A program made the translations under genes and the position numbers. 64,000 nucleotides of DNA from Neonectria sp. B-13 (lineage: Eukaryota; Ascomycota; Sordariomycetes; Hypocreales; Nectriaceae), in the NCBI GenBank assembly GCA_002682825.1, contig NOKP01000007.1:1116001-1180000 (forward strand), read 5' to 3'. This document shows, in pieces, positions 11,222 to 21,453 of this stretch. The notes beneath the pieces are model-generated. The model saw nothing but the letters and a program-made list of their open reading frames with translations, did not search any database and was not told the origin of the DNA. The first letter of the stretch is position 1. Each line of letters opens with the position of its first letter.

Positions 11222-11764
11222 TTACTTTCGTCGGAAAGAGCAGCCCTCAGTGAGACGGGCCTTGCCACCGGTGGGTTGGCACAGCACAGTCGTGCATCCC
11301 TGGCAGATGACGACGGTCTGGGCGTGGGAGAAGACAGTGGTGATGGTGAAGCAGCCGGGGCACTTGACGTCCATGAAGAAGGATCGGGGGGCAGGGACGA
11401 GGGTCTGGAGAGCATCATCGTTAGGTCGGTCGTCGAAGCCGGGGCGTTGTGATGCTTATCGTACCTTAAGCTTGTGCTTCTTAGCCTCTGAGGCCGCGGA
11501 GGGGTTGAGGAGATCAACGGCGAGAACCTAGGGCAATCAAATTAGCAAAATGTCTCAATCGCCATCGTATTGTCCCAATATTGCTCCGAAGTATCCATCA
11601 CGGCAGTTGTCGAGTCCAGCGTCCGTCGACTTGTTGTTTCCGTCACCGCCCAGCCCGTCATCGAATTTTGGCCGAATTCACACACGTGTCCATCGCTTTC
11701 CATCGCTCATCGGCCATCGTCGGTCCATCGAAGGGGATATCAGAGAGGTTCGTTCGCTTACCAT
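11222..11764 (-). CDS. rps27: 40S ribosomal protein S27 (eS27)
   Basis: Zinc-binding protein of the small ribosomal subunit. Exons 11764-11762, 11527-11465 and 11404-11222, giving 82 residues, exactly the yeast length. Exon 1 codes only for the initiator ATG, directly followed by GTAAGC; exon 2 gives [20 protein letters not shown] and exon 3 the rest. Zinc ligands C37, C40, C56 and C59 (CPGC and CQGC) are present, and the protein ends FRRK as expected. Intron 1 is 234 nt and contains a cluster of CGATGG motifs (minus strand) and a CACGTG; intron 2 is 60 nt. Divergent from the phosducin-like gene, 501 bases between start codons. Confidence 0.95.
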
Positions 11765-12265
11765 CTTGACTGATTTTCTCGGGGAGAATTTTCTGGTCGA
11801 GTCTTGCGAGAATGGGGAGGTTGACGAAATCCAGTGGCAGATTTGAGGCTCGCAAGATGGGTGGGAGGAGGTAAGCGAGGAAAAGTTCGGTGGACTTGAG
11901 GGGGAGGATCTCGTTTGCCTCCCGCTCCACTTTCCGACAAAAGCAGATTAGTGCAATAGGGTTTTCATACCCAAGAGCACGTGACCCGGGCTACCCCAGT
12001 CCATCATTTGAGCCAAGCCCGGATGTGTCGGTGCAACATAGCGCCGATGGGGAGCTTTATGCACGCGAGGCATAGCGGGTAGTGGGGCTTGTGCATTGTG
12101 CAACGTTATGCTGCTCCCCGCCACCGCTACGTATTCCGTGCCCGAGCACCAGGCAGTAACTTTGTTAAGCTCCGTTACTACAACAGGCAACTACTTTCGC
12201 GAGTGCTTCAAGAATCTTCGGGCGATTGAGATCTTTGCGCATTCTCTCTTCAAACCACAGCCACC
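11765..12265. other. Divergent promoter region of rps27 and plp2
   Basis: 501 bases between the two start codons. It contains CACGTGAC at 11978-11985 and TAGGGTT at 11957-11963, discussed as possible ribosomal-protein promoter elements. No gene within. Confidence 0.6.
11957..11985. promoter_or_regulatory. Tbf1-like TAGGGTT and Cbf1-like CACGTGAC pair
   Basis: TAGGGTT (11957-11963) and CACGTGAC (11978-11985) lie 14 bases apart, about 200 bases upstream of the rps27 start codon. In Candida albicans, Tbf1 (TAGGG-type sites) and Cbf1 (CACGTG) act together on ribosomal protein genes. The sites are seen; their use here is inferred. Confidence 0.35.
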
Positions 12266-13107
12266 ATGGCAGCACCTTCAGAACAGAGGATTGCTGTCCC
12301 TATCGACGATCCAAATGCCGACACTGAATGGTTCGTTGTGATTGTTACCCCTCCATGATTATCCTCAAGCTCTGACCCCGCCATAGGAATGACATTCTAC
12401 GGAAACATGGGGTCATTCCTGAGAAACCCCCCAGCCCGACTCCCATGATTGAGGAGGCCATTCTCGAGGGCCGAAGGTTAGCACACGAAAATCGGCTAGA
12501 GGGAAAGGACCTGGACGAGCTGGACGAGCTCGAAGATGACGAGGACGAGGCTTTTCTGGAACAATACCGGCAAAAGCGGATGGCGGAGCTCGGCAACATC
12601 CAGAAGAAGGCCTTGCACGGAACCGTATACCCTCTCTCGAAGCCCGAATATCAGCGAGAGGTCACAGATGCCTCGAAAACCGGCCTCGTGTTTGTGAATC
12701 TCACATCGTCCATGGGGAACAATATCGAGTCGAGAGTTTTGACTGAGCTCTGGAGACAAGCCGCCAAGGAGTACAGCGAGATTAAGTTTTGCGAAATCAG
12801 GGCGAGCCAGGCGATTGAGAACTACCCTGACCGGAACTGCCCGACAGTTTTGGTGTACAAGAATGGCGACATTGTTAAGCAAATCGTAACGCTCGCAACC
12901 ATCGGCGGTGTTCGCACCAAGATGCAGAGGATCGACGATATGCTCGTGGAGGTTGGCGCCGTCCAAGATTCAGATCTGCGCGTGGTGAAGCGGAGGCGCG
13001 CGGCAGAGGACGCTGAGGAGGAACGGCTGGCCGGGAGCAGCATCAAGACTGGCACCGGCGGGAGGCCGAGCAAGAACGACGACAGCGACGATGATGATTG
13101 GGACTAA
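12266..13107 (+). CDS. plp2: Phosducin-like protein 2 (Plp2/PDCL3)
   Basis: Thioredoxin-fold co-chaperone that works with the CCT/TRiC chaperonin in folding actin and tubulin. Exons 12266-12330 and 12387-13107, 261 residues. The N-terminal part has DTEWNDILRKHGVIP, restored by splicing, followed by a long acidic helix (LDELDELEDDEDEAFLEQYRQKRMAEL). The thioredoxin-like domain follows (residues about 85-195: GLVFVNLTSS, then YPDRNCPTVLVYKNGDIV); it lacks a CxxC redox pair, as usual in the family. The tail is acidic and ends DDDDWD. The 56-nt intron has TCTGACC as branch site. The helix contains a 9-base in-frame repeat (GACGAGCTG twice). Confidence 0.93.
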
Positions 13108-13791
13108 GAACAATGTATGTGCGGTAAACTCACATACTTCTGTCGGCCAGTGGAGACAGGAGAATGCGGATCAACAAATCACGATCCTTGGGCATGAAGT
13201 GCCTTCAACGCCAAGTCATCGAGGAGATCACGTCAAACTCGGTTCTTTAAGGTGCACCGCCTTCAACCGGTATCAAAAATATCAATAAGCGTGAATAGAC
13301 ATCGCATGAAGCGCCATTAGGTGGCCCTTCAGACACGAGCTGATGCCTTGTACAGTGTGACCAGATGAACGAGTTGTTTGCAACTGGACGAGAATTCGTT
13401 CGAGACGACCAGGCACCGCTTGAACTAGTGGCAGCAGGCACCGACGATGCCAAACAGGGATCGATGCCGAAAGAAGCATGGCATGCATGGCCGGAATGTG
13501 CGAATACGCGTGGACTGAATGTGACGACAGTACCATGTCACAACGCACGCTCCGTTCTTCGGACCTCGCGCCAGCCCCGCGGTTCATGTGGCACGTGCGT
13601 CGGCAGTGGGTGCATGTGGGGCCGAACCCTGGTATTTACGTCCCCGTCCTCCTCGGCGTCGCACGCGTCGTCTCGTTTAAGACGCCAGACCAGCCTCTTG
13701 CGACTTTTTGCACATCTAAATCGGTCGAATTTTCTGCTTCAATTTGTTCCAACTATTCCTTTGAGGTACTCGTGCTACTCAGATCTACCCA
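13108..13791. other. Intergenic between plp2 and the LRR gene
   Basis: About 680 bases, promoter side of the LRR gene. Several short frames exist but none resembles a protein. The last 100 bases are T/C-rich, like a fungal 5' leader. Confidence 0.5.
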
Positions 13792-15378
13792 ATGTCGGAA
13801 GAACCTTGTTTGCCGCCTATGCCGGCAGTCTCTTGGGACGAACAGTCGCAGAGCTTTAGCAACAATCCTCGGAAACGCGTCCGCCTCCACCCCTCCCACG
13901 CGCCAGCCCTGAATCATAGCTCCAGCGACCCGGCCGTCTTCTCAAGTGATGATGACCCGGCTCTGGATAACTATGTAGAAGGGCGACGTAAGAAACGTTA
14001 CGTTGGGTCGTGGTTCCAACAGCATCCTACGTCATCGGACTCAACCTTTGGCGAGTCCATCCAAGTCCCGAAGCAGAGGCGCGCATGGACGCGCCAGGCC
14101 GACAGTGGTGTATACCTCGGCAGCGATGGCAACGAGAGCGAGGATATGATGGACCATGTGGAAAGCGTCCCTAGGCCAAGATTGCCACAGCTAGATCGCG
14201 CCGCCGCTGCCGTGCGCCGCGTCTCAAAGCCTGAGCAAACCGCCCGTGACAAGGTCCGGACATGTCTTGAGCGGGGGGACGAGACCGTCGATTTCTGGTC
14301 AATGGGCCTAACGGAGATTTCCAATGATACGATCAGCCCTCTTTCACAATTCTCCTGCATACCCGTCGTCACAAAGGATGTTGCATTTGAACAAAAGGAT
14401 CCAGAGCTCAAGATATACTTCGCCATGAACCGGTTAACACGGGTTCCCGGCGCCATTTTCGACATCACCTATCTCACCATTCTTAGCCTCCGAGGCAACA
14501 AACTTACAGAGCTTCCTCCCGCCATCTCCAAACTCCATAATCTCAAGGAGCTCAACGTCTCTCAAAACCGACTCCATCATCTTCCTGTCGAACTGCTCGG
14601 CCTTCTTGATGCAAGCAGCAGTCTTCATACCCTCGTCCTCCACCCTAATCCTTTCTGGCAACCAGAGAATGACTTGCAAGCCGAGAACGTGAGCGAGGAC
14701 GAAGCGCGACCGGCGAGCACGGTCTTATACCAGTACGAGGACGGCCTTGAGGATACGAAGACTCCACATCTCGTCACTCGGTCACTTGGCCGTTCTCCAG
14801 TACAACTCTCGAACACAAGTGGGCGCGTGTCTTCGGATTTCAGGCTTCCCTCCGGTCCCGCTTCCCGTTTCCTCCCTGTCGAGAGTACAGCCAACGGCAA
14901 CTCTCAAAGCCCCTCACGTGGCGCAACCGACTTGCGTCGCAACCTTGCCGGCGCAAGCGTCGTGCCAAGCCTTCTCGAGACAGCCCTCCGAACCTGCTAT
15001 CTCAGTGCTCAGCTCCCGGAGATGGGATGCTACATCCCTGACGGCCTCTCCCACCTCCGTGAGCTCCTCGAGCGAGCAATGAGGCAAAAGGAGGCCGGCG
15101 GGTTGACGTGCTCTCGCTGCAGCAGGTTAATCGTGGTCCCTACTGTCGAGTGGGTGGAGTGGCATGAAATCAGAACCTGCGAGCGGGTGGTTCAGGATGG
15201 CCCCGTCCAGATGCGAGCGGTGCCGCTGAGCAAGGCAGAGGGGGAGACGGCGGTGCCATTCATCCACAGGGGATGTTCGTCACGATGCGGGCCGACAAAG
15301 ACGGGCAAGGGTAGTTGGGGAGTGCCGGGAGGTTATCCAGCTCCGGTCGTAGTAGAAGAGTCAGGCCCTCAGCCATAG
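13792..15378 (+). CDS. Leucine-rich-repeat protein with C-terminal cysteine cluster
   Basis: Single exon, 528 residues, function unknown. Residues 1-160 are disordered with basic patches (RKRVRLH, EGRRKKRY) that may be nuclear signals. Residues about 165-290 hold four to five leucine-rich repeats of the typical LxxLxLxxNxLxxLPxxI kind (LTILSLRGNKLTELPPAI, LKELNVSQNRLHHLPVEL, then LHTLVLHPNPF). The C-terminal part (about 390-510) has a helix starting SLLETALRTCYLSAQL and then cysteines and histidines (CSRC at about 439, HRGCSSRC near 498) that could bind a metal. No signal peptide or membrane helix, so nuclear or cytosolic. The LRR part is certain; no specific role can be given. Confidence 0.85.
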   Translation: MSEEPCLPPMPAVSWDEQSQSFSNNPRKRVRLHPSHAPALNHSSSDPAVFSSDDDPALDNYVEGRRKKRYVGSWFQQHPTSSDSTFGESIQVPKQRRAWTRQADSGVYLGSDGNESEDMMDHVESVPRPRLPQLDRAAAAVRRVSKPEQTARDKVRTCLERGDETVDFWSMGLTEISNDTISPLSQFSCIPVVTKDVAFEQKDPELKIYFAMNRLTRVPGAIFDITYLTILSLRGNKLTELPPAISKLHNLKELNVSQNRLHHLPVELLGLLDASSSLHTLVLHPNPFWQPENDLQAENVSEDEARPASTVLYQYEDGLEDTKTPHLVTRSLGRSPVQLSNTSGRVSSDFRLPSGPASRFLPVESTANGNSQSPSRGATDLRRNLAGASVVPSLLETALRTCYLSAQLPEMGCYIPDGLSHLRELLERAMRQKEAGGLTCSRCSRLIVVPTVEWVEWHEIRTCERVVQDGPVQMRAVPLSKAEGETAVPFIHRGCSSRCGPTKTGKGSWGVPGGYPAPVVVEESGPQP

Positions 15379-15997
15379 TTTGAATAGCGGCATCAAGAAC
15401 TCGTAAGATAAATATTCGCCGGAGTGCGACGGCCTGGTATGGCTGTTTACCGCTATTGGTTCTCTATGTGAACCCTCCAGGACTCTTGGAGTTGTCGCTC
15501 ATGAGTGGTGTATGTGCAGGGATGCTACTTGAAATGACAACTTTCACTCCTTCAAGACTTACATAAACATCTAACTTGGGAAACAGTCAGCTAATTGCAA
15601 TGCCACCGCAGTCTATGAACCCCCGCCCATATTCCTCACGCGAATAGTCAAGTGGTCTAACGTACATTACTCAATTCCCATCGAGAAATCCTTCCGCAGC
15701 CAAGATTGTTGGCCGATGCGGGCTGTGGAAGCTTTCTCGCTCCGTCTGCTCAAGGCGATACTTAGAGCATCGCAAAAGAGTACGCCGTCTCACATGCCGC
15801 ATAAACCCGAGTGAAATGTCTCCAGGGCCGCTTCCTGGAAGAACATATGTCCCTAGAGCTCTGCATCGAAGCGGCTCTTTAGTGTTACAAAGAACCGCTT
15901 GCATCTTTCGCAAATAGGCACGAAGACATACGCCCTTTGGAGAATGTGAAAGGTTGTTACCAGTCGTATTTGGTTTGTTGTCCATCGAGGCAAAAAC
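15379..15997. other. Convergent intergenic region
   Basis: About 620 bases between the 3' ends of the LRR gene and prp38. No gene, tRNA or clear repeat seen. Confidence 0.5.
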
Positions 15998-16801
15998 TCA
16001 AGGCGATCGACTTCTGCTTCGGGCTTGGCTTCTGCTCCTGCTTCGGCTTCGACTCCTGCTTCGACTTTGGCTTCTGGGCCTCTCTTCGCGGTCCACATCC
16101 ATCTCGTCCCTTTCTGATACCTCGCCAGACTCCGCTCTCGTCCCATTCTCCTTCTCGGCTTCATCCTCCTCTTCCAGAAGATCCTCTAGGTCTCCCAACG
16201 GGCTAACCCTCGGCTCCAGGATCTCCAGGTCTTCCAGGACTTCTCTTTTGGGCATTTTCCACAAACTCGTTGCGCATATTCGCTCCTTGGTGAGCAGCTC
16301 GTCCACAAAATCGTCCATGAACGTCAACGACGTGCCGGCCCTGCCTCTGCGCCTCAGTTTCCGCCGATCCGCCAGAAACGGCTCCAGAGCCACATATACA
16401 TCCTTGGCCTGTCGCGTCAGACGCACGTAGAAGCAGGCCAGCGCGCGCAGGTACTTGAACTCTTCGCCGCCGTACTGGAGGTACTCCTGCAATATCGCGT
16501 CGCTAGGCGAGAGCTCCAGCAGCTTGAAGGCCAGGCACAGAAAGGGGCTGGGCTTCTGAGTCGCGCCGTGAGTGCCACCAATGAAGGAAACGTGCTCGAC
16601 GACGCGGTCGACGATGTCGGCCTCGTTGAGCGCGAAACACTGCTCTTTGTAGAAGTATGAGTCGACGATTCTGTCCTTGACGGCCTTTTCCATGATGGTC
16701 GCGGGATTGAGGCCGTTGGGCGCGAGGGCGGCGGAAGACCCGCGCTCATCGAGGAAGCGGCTCGCATCGGCGTGGATGGTATCGGATTTGAACTTGGACA
16801 T
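15998..16801 (-). CDS. prp38: Pre-mRNA-splicing factor Prp38 (PRPF38A)
   Basis: Component of the U4/U6.U5 tri-snRNP needed for spliceosome activation. Single exon, 267 residues. The N-terminal PRP38 domain (about 20-190) is intact: NPATIMEKAVKDRIVDSYF, the FIGGTHGATQKPSPFLCL block, FKYLRALACFYVRLT, VDELLTKERIC and LEDLEILEPRVSPL. The C-terminus is acidic, then an Arg-Ser tail (RSQSRSRSRSRS type, about the last 25 residues) written as a short CGACTC/CGAAGC-type minisatellite in the DNA at 16000-16075. The ATG at 16801 is chosen because the conserved part starts soon after it. It is 277 bases from the divergent membrane-protein gene. Confidence 0.95.
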   Translation of the reverse strand: MSKFKSDTIHADASRFLDERGSSAALAPNGLNPATIMEKAVKDRIVDSYFYKEQCFALNEADIVDRVVEHVSFIGGTHGATQKPSPFLCLAFKLLELSPSDAILQEYLQYGGEEFKYLRALACFYVRLTRQAKDVYVALEPFLADRRKLRRRGRAGTSLTFMDDFVDELLTKERICATSLWKMPKREVLEDLEILEPRVSPLGDLEDLLEEEDEAEKENGTRAESGEVSERDEMDVDREERPRSQSRSRSRSRSRSRSQARSRSRSP

Positions 16802-17078
16802 GGCGGCGATTGACGGGCAGAAGATGGTAGTGGATGGAGGTGACGTTGGTGAAGGTGGGGGCTGCAGCTTGATCTTGGTGTTGAAAAAGTTGGGGAAAGC
16901 TGGTGCGATAAGATTGTTGCTGGGCCGACCCCGTAAACAACCCACTTCCAGGTTCCTGTTCATGCGCGAGGAGCATGACAGCGAACAGGCCAGAAAGCTC
17001 CGTCAACACGATTCACCACGTTCGGATCATCTCTGGAACTTTGGACATTCACATTTCTGCCGCTGAGAGTCGTCTACG

Positions 17079-17733
17079 ATGGCCAAACTACTTCTCACCT
17101 CATCACAAGTCCAGGTTATCGCTTCTGGCTTCGTCAGTAAGTTGCAATCCCATCTTCATTGCTAGCCGCATGCCAGACTAAGTCACTCACTTTCTGTCTC
17201 TAGTAATCCTATGTACTTTTGCCCTGTTTTTCAGCGGATACATGATCCAACAGCGCACGCTTCGTGAGCTGCGCTTCGCCATCCAACCCCGAGGCCCCTC
17301 GCGTGGCTCAAGACCATCACCCCAAGCATACCTTCCCGAACGATTCCGCGAAACGACGACCGAGCTCGAGGATGGCACAATCGTGACGCTTGAGAGCGAA
17401 GCCCTTAGGGAGGCGAGAGAGCAGCGTATGCTGATTGAGGTGAAGCAGACGATGCCCGGCGATGAGGTCAAAAAGGTCGGAAAGCCAAGCGATGAGGTCG
17501 ACAAGGCCACGAAGTACAAGGTGAACCCGGCAGCGAAGCAAAAGAACATCGATATCGTGGAGGAGCTCAAGGCAAAGATGTCAGAAAAGATTTTGGCTGC
17601 GAGCCATCCGGATAAACCAGCCAAGAAGAGCAAGCCTCTCACCAGGGCACAGAGGCGGAAGATGATCAAGCAGGACTTGCAGAGGTCAGCGCAGCTAGAG
17701 GAGCCGGCGTATTACCAGCGACGAATGTGGTAG
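17079..17733 (+). CDS. Small single-pass membrane protein of unknown function
   Basis: Exons 17079-17136 and 17204-17733, 195 residues. Splicing joins MAKLLLTSSQVQVIASGFV to IILCTFALFFSGYMIQQRTL, producing one hydrophobic helix at about residues 14-34 right after a short N-terminus; the rest is hydrophilic and ends in a Lys/Arg-rich segment (LTRAQRRKMIKQDLQR). The arrangement suits an N-anchored membrane protein, perhaps of mitochondria or ER, but there is no motif I recognise. The 67-nt intron has GTAAGT, a GACTAAG branch-like site and CTAG. Shares a 277-base promoter region with prp38. Confidence 0.7.
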
Positions 17734-20700
17734 AACGGATTGGTACATTGTGTGATATGATGATTGCGGGTTATAATGATGCTGGTATCAGTATGGGAAC
17801 ATGGATGGGCAGGCGTTTGATTACTTTCAGAGACAAGAGTTTTGGTACAAGCTTGGCTCTATTCTTGCTCCGAGTACTTGCGTAGTTAGTAAATTTGGTT
17901 TCTGATGTAATTCACGCCTTGTTGCTAGAAGCGGTCTAACTATATGTAATGCTGTAAGAATCGCCATAAACAACTATATTGTGTATTCAGTCCATTCCCT
18001 CAATTCATGGGACTTGGACCCATTTACAGGTGTTCTTCCAAGTGTAAAGTTCCATACGCAATGTGCTAGGTTTTTATACTGTCTGGTACGAGTTCAAGCT
18101 TGGTAGGTACGCATTTGGCTGGGAGTCTCTTTGCCGTAGGAATGTACAAACGACGTCAAGAAATTATTTACACACGCAAGGATTGTTGCGTAATATGTCG
18201 ACCACATTATAACATTTCCGGGAAATAGAACAACACGCGGAACTCAATCAAGTTTGTCTCTGGCCAACTAGGAGGCTCTAGTCCTATTCTCTAGTGTTTG
18301 GGACGATAGAAGGGCGATGACTTGAGTCACCAATATATATAATCCGAGCGAGGATTTCGTCAACTGGGCGGCCGAGTAGGTGTTAAAGACAACGTACAAG
18401 GCTAGTAATGTTTCGATGTGTTCCTTCGGGGCCAGATCCTCGCCGAGACGTCTCGCAAGTGGCCGTGGAGGAATAGCTTGAGCTCTACCAATAAAAGGCC
18501 TGCAATACTTCCAAAGGTCGGAGAACTTGTTCTCTCGCATATGAGTTCGAGTGACGGGTGTTGGTGGCAAATTAATTGCCGGACTAGACTCTCCTGGGAG
18601 GGTTTCTTCGCACGATTGTCATAGTAGTGAAATTGTGCGAGGCTTAACCAGACGACGATGCGAGAGCAAGCAGCCTCATAGTTTTCTGTACCATTTCAAA
18701 CAAACTGCCGTGGTAAAATTACAAGAATATACCACAGTCAGGCTAGACTCACTCAGACGGATGCAGTAGTCTTGGGTTCATTGGTTCTCCTTCTAAGGGC
18801 ACGCATGAGAGCTTGCACATCTCGCCGCATGCGACAAGTAAATGTGGTAGGCTCAGTGAGAAGACCCTTGGACGATTCAGCTCAAATTACAGATGTAGCA
18901 AACATGTGTAAATATGGAGTAGGCGTGTTAGTTGAGTGGCTGGTACTCGCTGTACTGAAGTCGGTTGACAAAGGGACCCGGTCAACATTCAACGGGGAAC
19001 CCCGTCAACTCCTGCTTAGCTCTTTTGTCTTTCAGGCTAGGGTGTTTTGATGAATACCTACGAATACAGAAGAACGCCGCCGCACGGGATAAATGCCGCA
19101 TCATCCAGTCTGTTCAAATTACTCCTACATAGCTCCCAAAACGGGAAAAGATAAGATCGTAGTAGGCTCGGGGGTTCTATGATAGAGAGGTCGAGCAGGG
19201 TCATACCTAGGATAGGTCCTGTGATTTCCCCAAGACAATAACTTCAAGGGAAGACTAAACGTGAACGTCGTGATCACTGGGGTCCCAATCTGGAGAGTAT
19301 CTTGAGGCATCACAGAAAGCCTAAGTCATGTTGTTCTTAGTTTACCGGGGTCCCCCCTCAACTCCGCGAAACATCTACATTAGGGAGGAAACCTACGCTT
19401 GGGACAGATACTACATGGCCATCCTCATCGACACAACTCGGATTCCGCGGGAGAACCGAGTGCCGCGGGAGATCCTCGTCGCAACCCCATATGCGCCGGC
19501 ACTTGCGGATCGACGTCATCCATGCAAAACCCCGTCCCGAAGCCCAAAATCTCCGGTCCGGGTCCCGCGGAGAGACATTTAACTTTCATCTGCGGGCGGC
19601 TTCGTCGAGGCCAACGCATCGCCAACGGCACCAGTGCCTCAAGCTAACACGGTTTCCCTTGGAAACTGTATACTTCGACGATGACTCCCCCGGCAGCCTG
19701 GCACGCGGAGATATGAAATACTACGCCCGGCCGGGAGGCGGTGCTGCTGATCCCCTGTCTTTCTTCTCAAGTTCCATACCAGGGGGCAGTCTTACAAGTC
19801 CTGGCGGAGGAAAGTTCACGCCGGCTGGTTCATGTTAGAGATTATTGCGACAGGCCCAAACACACAAGGCATGCTGACGACGTCAAAACCTTCGGGTGAC
19901 CGAGACAGGCCGCGTCCGAACCTCCGTCCGAACTCCGTTCTAAGCTCCGTCCGTCCTAACCTCCGCCGAAACGACACGAAACATGCTGCCTCGGAATGAC
20001 TGATTCACCTTGACGTTGACGCATACGAAGTGAACCCAAGCCAAACACACAGCACACGAGACTACATGGTCACGTACGAACACAGTCATCCTCATCTTCG
20101 TCCGAACCCCTGGAACCCCACGTTTGCCACATTCCAAGCGCGTGAGGTCATTCTTCATCTTCTTTTTTCGCCTCCCCCCTGGTCGCTGCGCCCCCCGCGG
20201 TGGTTTTTCTTGTTTGCTTTCCAAGCAGAGCAACCACCCCCTCCACGTGGATCGGCAGGGGGACATGGGAACATGGGAATCTTTCTCGCTTCTCAAACAG
20301 GAACAGGGGAGGTTTTGTCCCCCGAACTCCTTGTCACGCGAGGAGACCGTCACGCGGGCTTACATCGACAATCTCCGGGGTTGTCTTTGTTTGCGCCCGC
20401 CTAGTTTGCGATTGCGTACCTGACGCAAGGCGGCTTGAGACATGTTTTTTTTCTCCCCCAAATATGCCGTTCGACCCTAAGGCGGCCGAGGCGAGATGAG
20501 ATGAAGGCAGATGAGTCAGCGGTGTTTTCCGTCATGGTGGCGCACAGAGATGATGAAGACGAAAAAGAAAGTGCCGGTCAGTGCGGCGGGCGCTGGAAGG
20601 TCTTCAGCCCTGTTGTTGTTGCTGCTGTAACGTCGTAAAAGATGCCTGGGCTAGGTTTCTATTTTCTTCTAGCTCCAGACGCTCGGGGCTGAGGTTGGTT

Positions 20701-21453
20701 TTCAGGGTTCAGGGCCCGGCCGCCGCTGGTTGGGCTGGCCGATGCGGTTGCGAAAAAGGGCATGCACAGTTCGGAGAAGCCGGGGTGGAGCTAGTTCACG
20801 GCACCAAGAAAGCACAGAATATTACTGATGTTGCTTTTTTCGTTTTCGTTGTCGCAACACGTAGGCAGTAACATGGGGTAATTTCGCGGTTGATATGCAA
20901 CATCGCGAAATGAAGTGGATGCCTACGACTTACAAGTGGGCTTCCCAGGGTGGCTGGGCGTGGAGAGAAGGCATGCACGACTAACATGAGGCTGCAGTTT
21001 TGTGGAGATGGTAAAGTATTGGTATTCCTTTGTTTGGCCATGGCAATGTGCCTAAGGCAGGGTAGAGGGTAGTAAAGATAATGCCTTGGTAAGGCAGAGT
21101 GTAGTAGATAAGGTGATAGTAGTTGTGAAATCCCATGCGTGGGTACCGTAAAAGCAAATCCCAAGCTCCTCCCGCTTTTTATCAAATTCCGTATTGCCCG
21201 GGCTCAAAGCCAGATAAACTCCAAGCACAGTAGTAAGAGAAACAAACATAAAAATCCCGTCATTGGGGGAGCAAGCAGTCCAATCCCAACCAGCCAAGCC
21301 CGTAGTGGCGTCCTTCCAAGTGTAAAGCCCAATGCAACTAACGAGAGATGTGAAACGAAACAAAGATATGGGGTATCGAAGAAATCATAAGGCATGCCAA
21401 AATAGAGAGAAAAAAGAGAGTGGTAGAGAGGTTATGGTTGATGCGGTTGCTGT
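17734..21453. other. 3.7-kb intergenic region
   Basis: No gene could be supported. AT-rich 3' flank at 17750-18250, then mixed sequence with short frames only. Four CCGCGG palindromes lie at 19445, 19463, 19565 and 20195, and a degenerate 11-16 base tandem array at 19913-19972. A hydrophobic minus-strand frame at 18268-18570 was considered and rejected. Confidence 0.5.
19913..19972 (+). repeat. Degenerate tandem array of CGTCCGAACCTC-like units
   Basis: Five consecutive units of 11-16 bases: CGTCCGAACCTC, CGTCCGAACTC, CGTTCTAAGCTC, CGTCCGTCCTAACCTC and a partial CGCCGAA. Function unknown. Confidence 0.7.

Noticed and set aside
11528..11761. Box C/D small nucleolar RNA inside rps27 intron 1
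   Set aside because: GATGA-like and CTGA-like boxes are present but in the wrong order and without terminal pairing.
18268..18570. Minus-strand frame of 100 codons with two hydrophobic segments
   Set aside because: No homologue recognised, no clear promoter or introns; too short to call.
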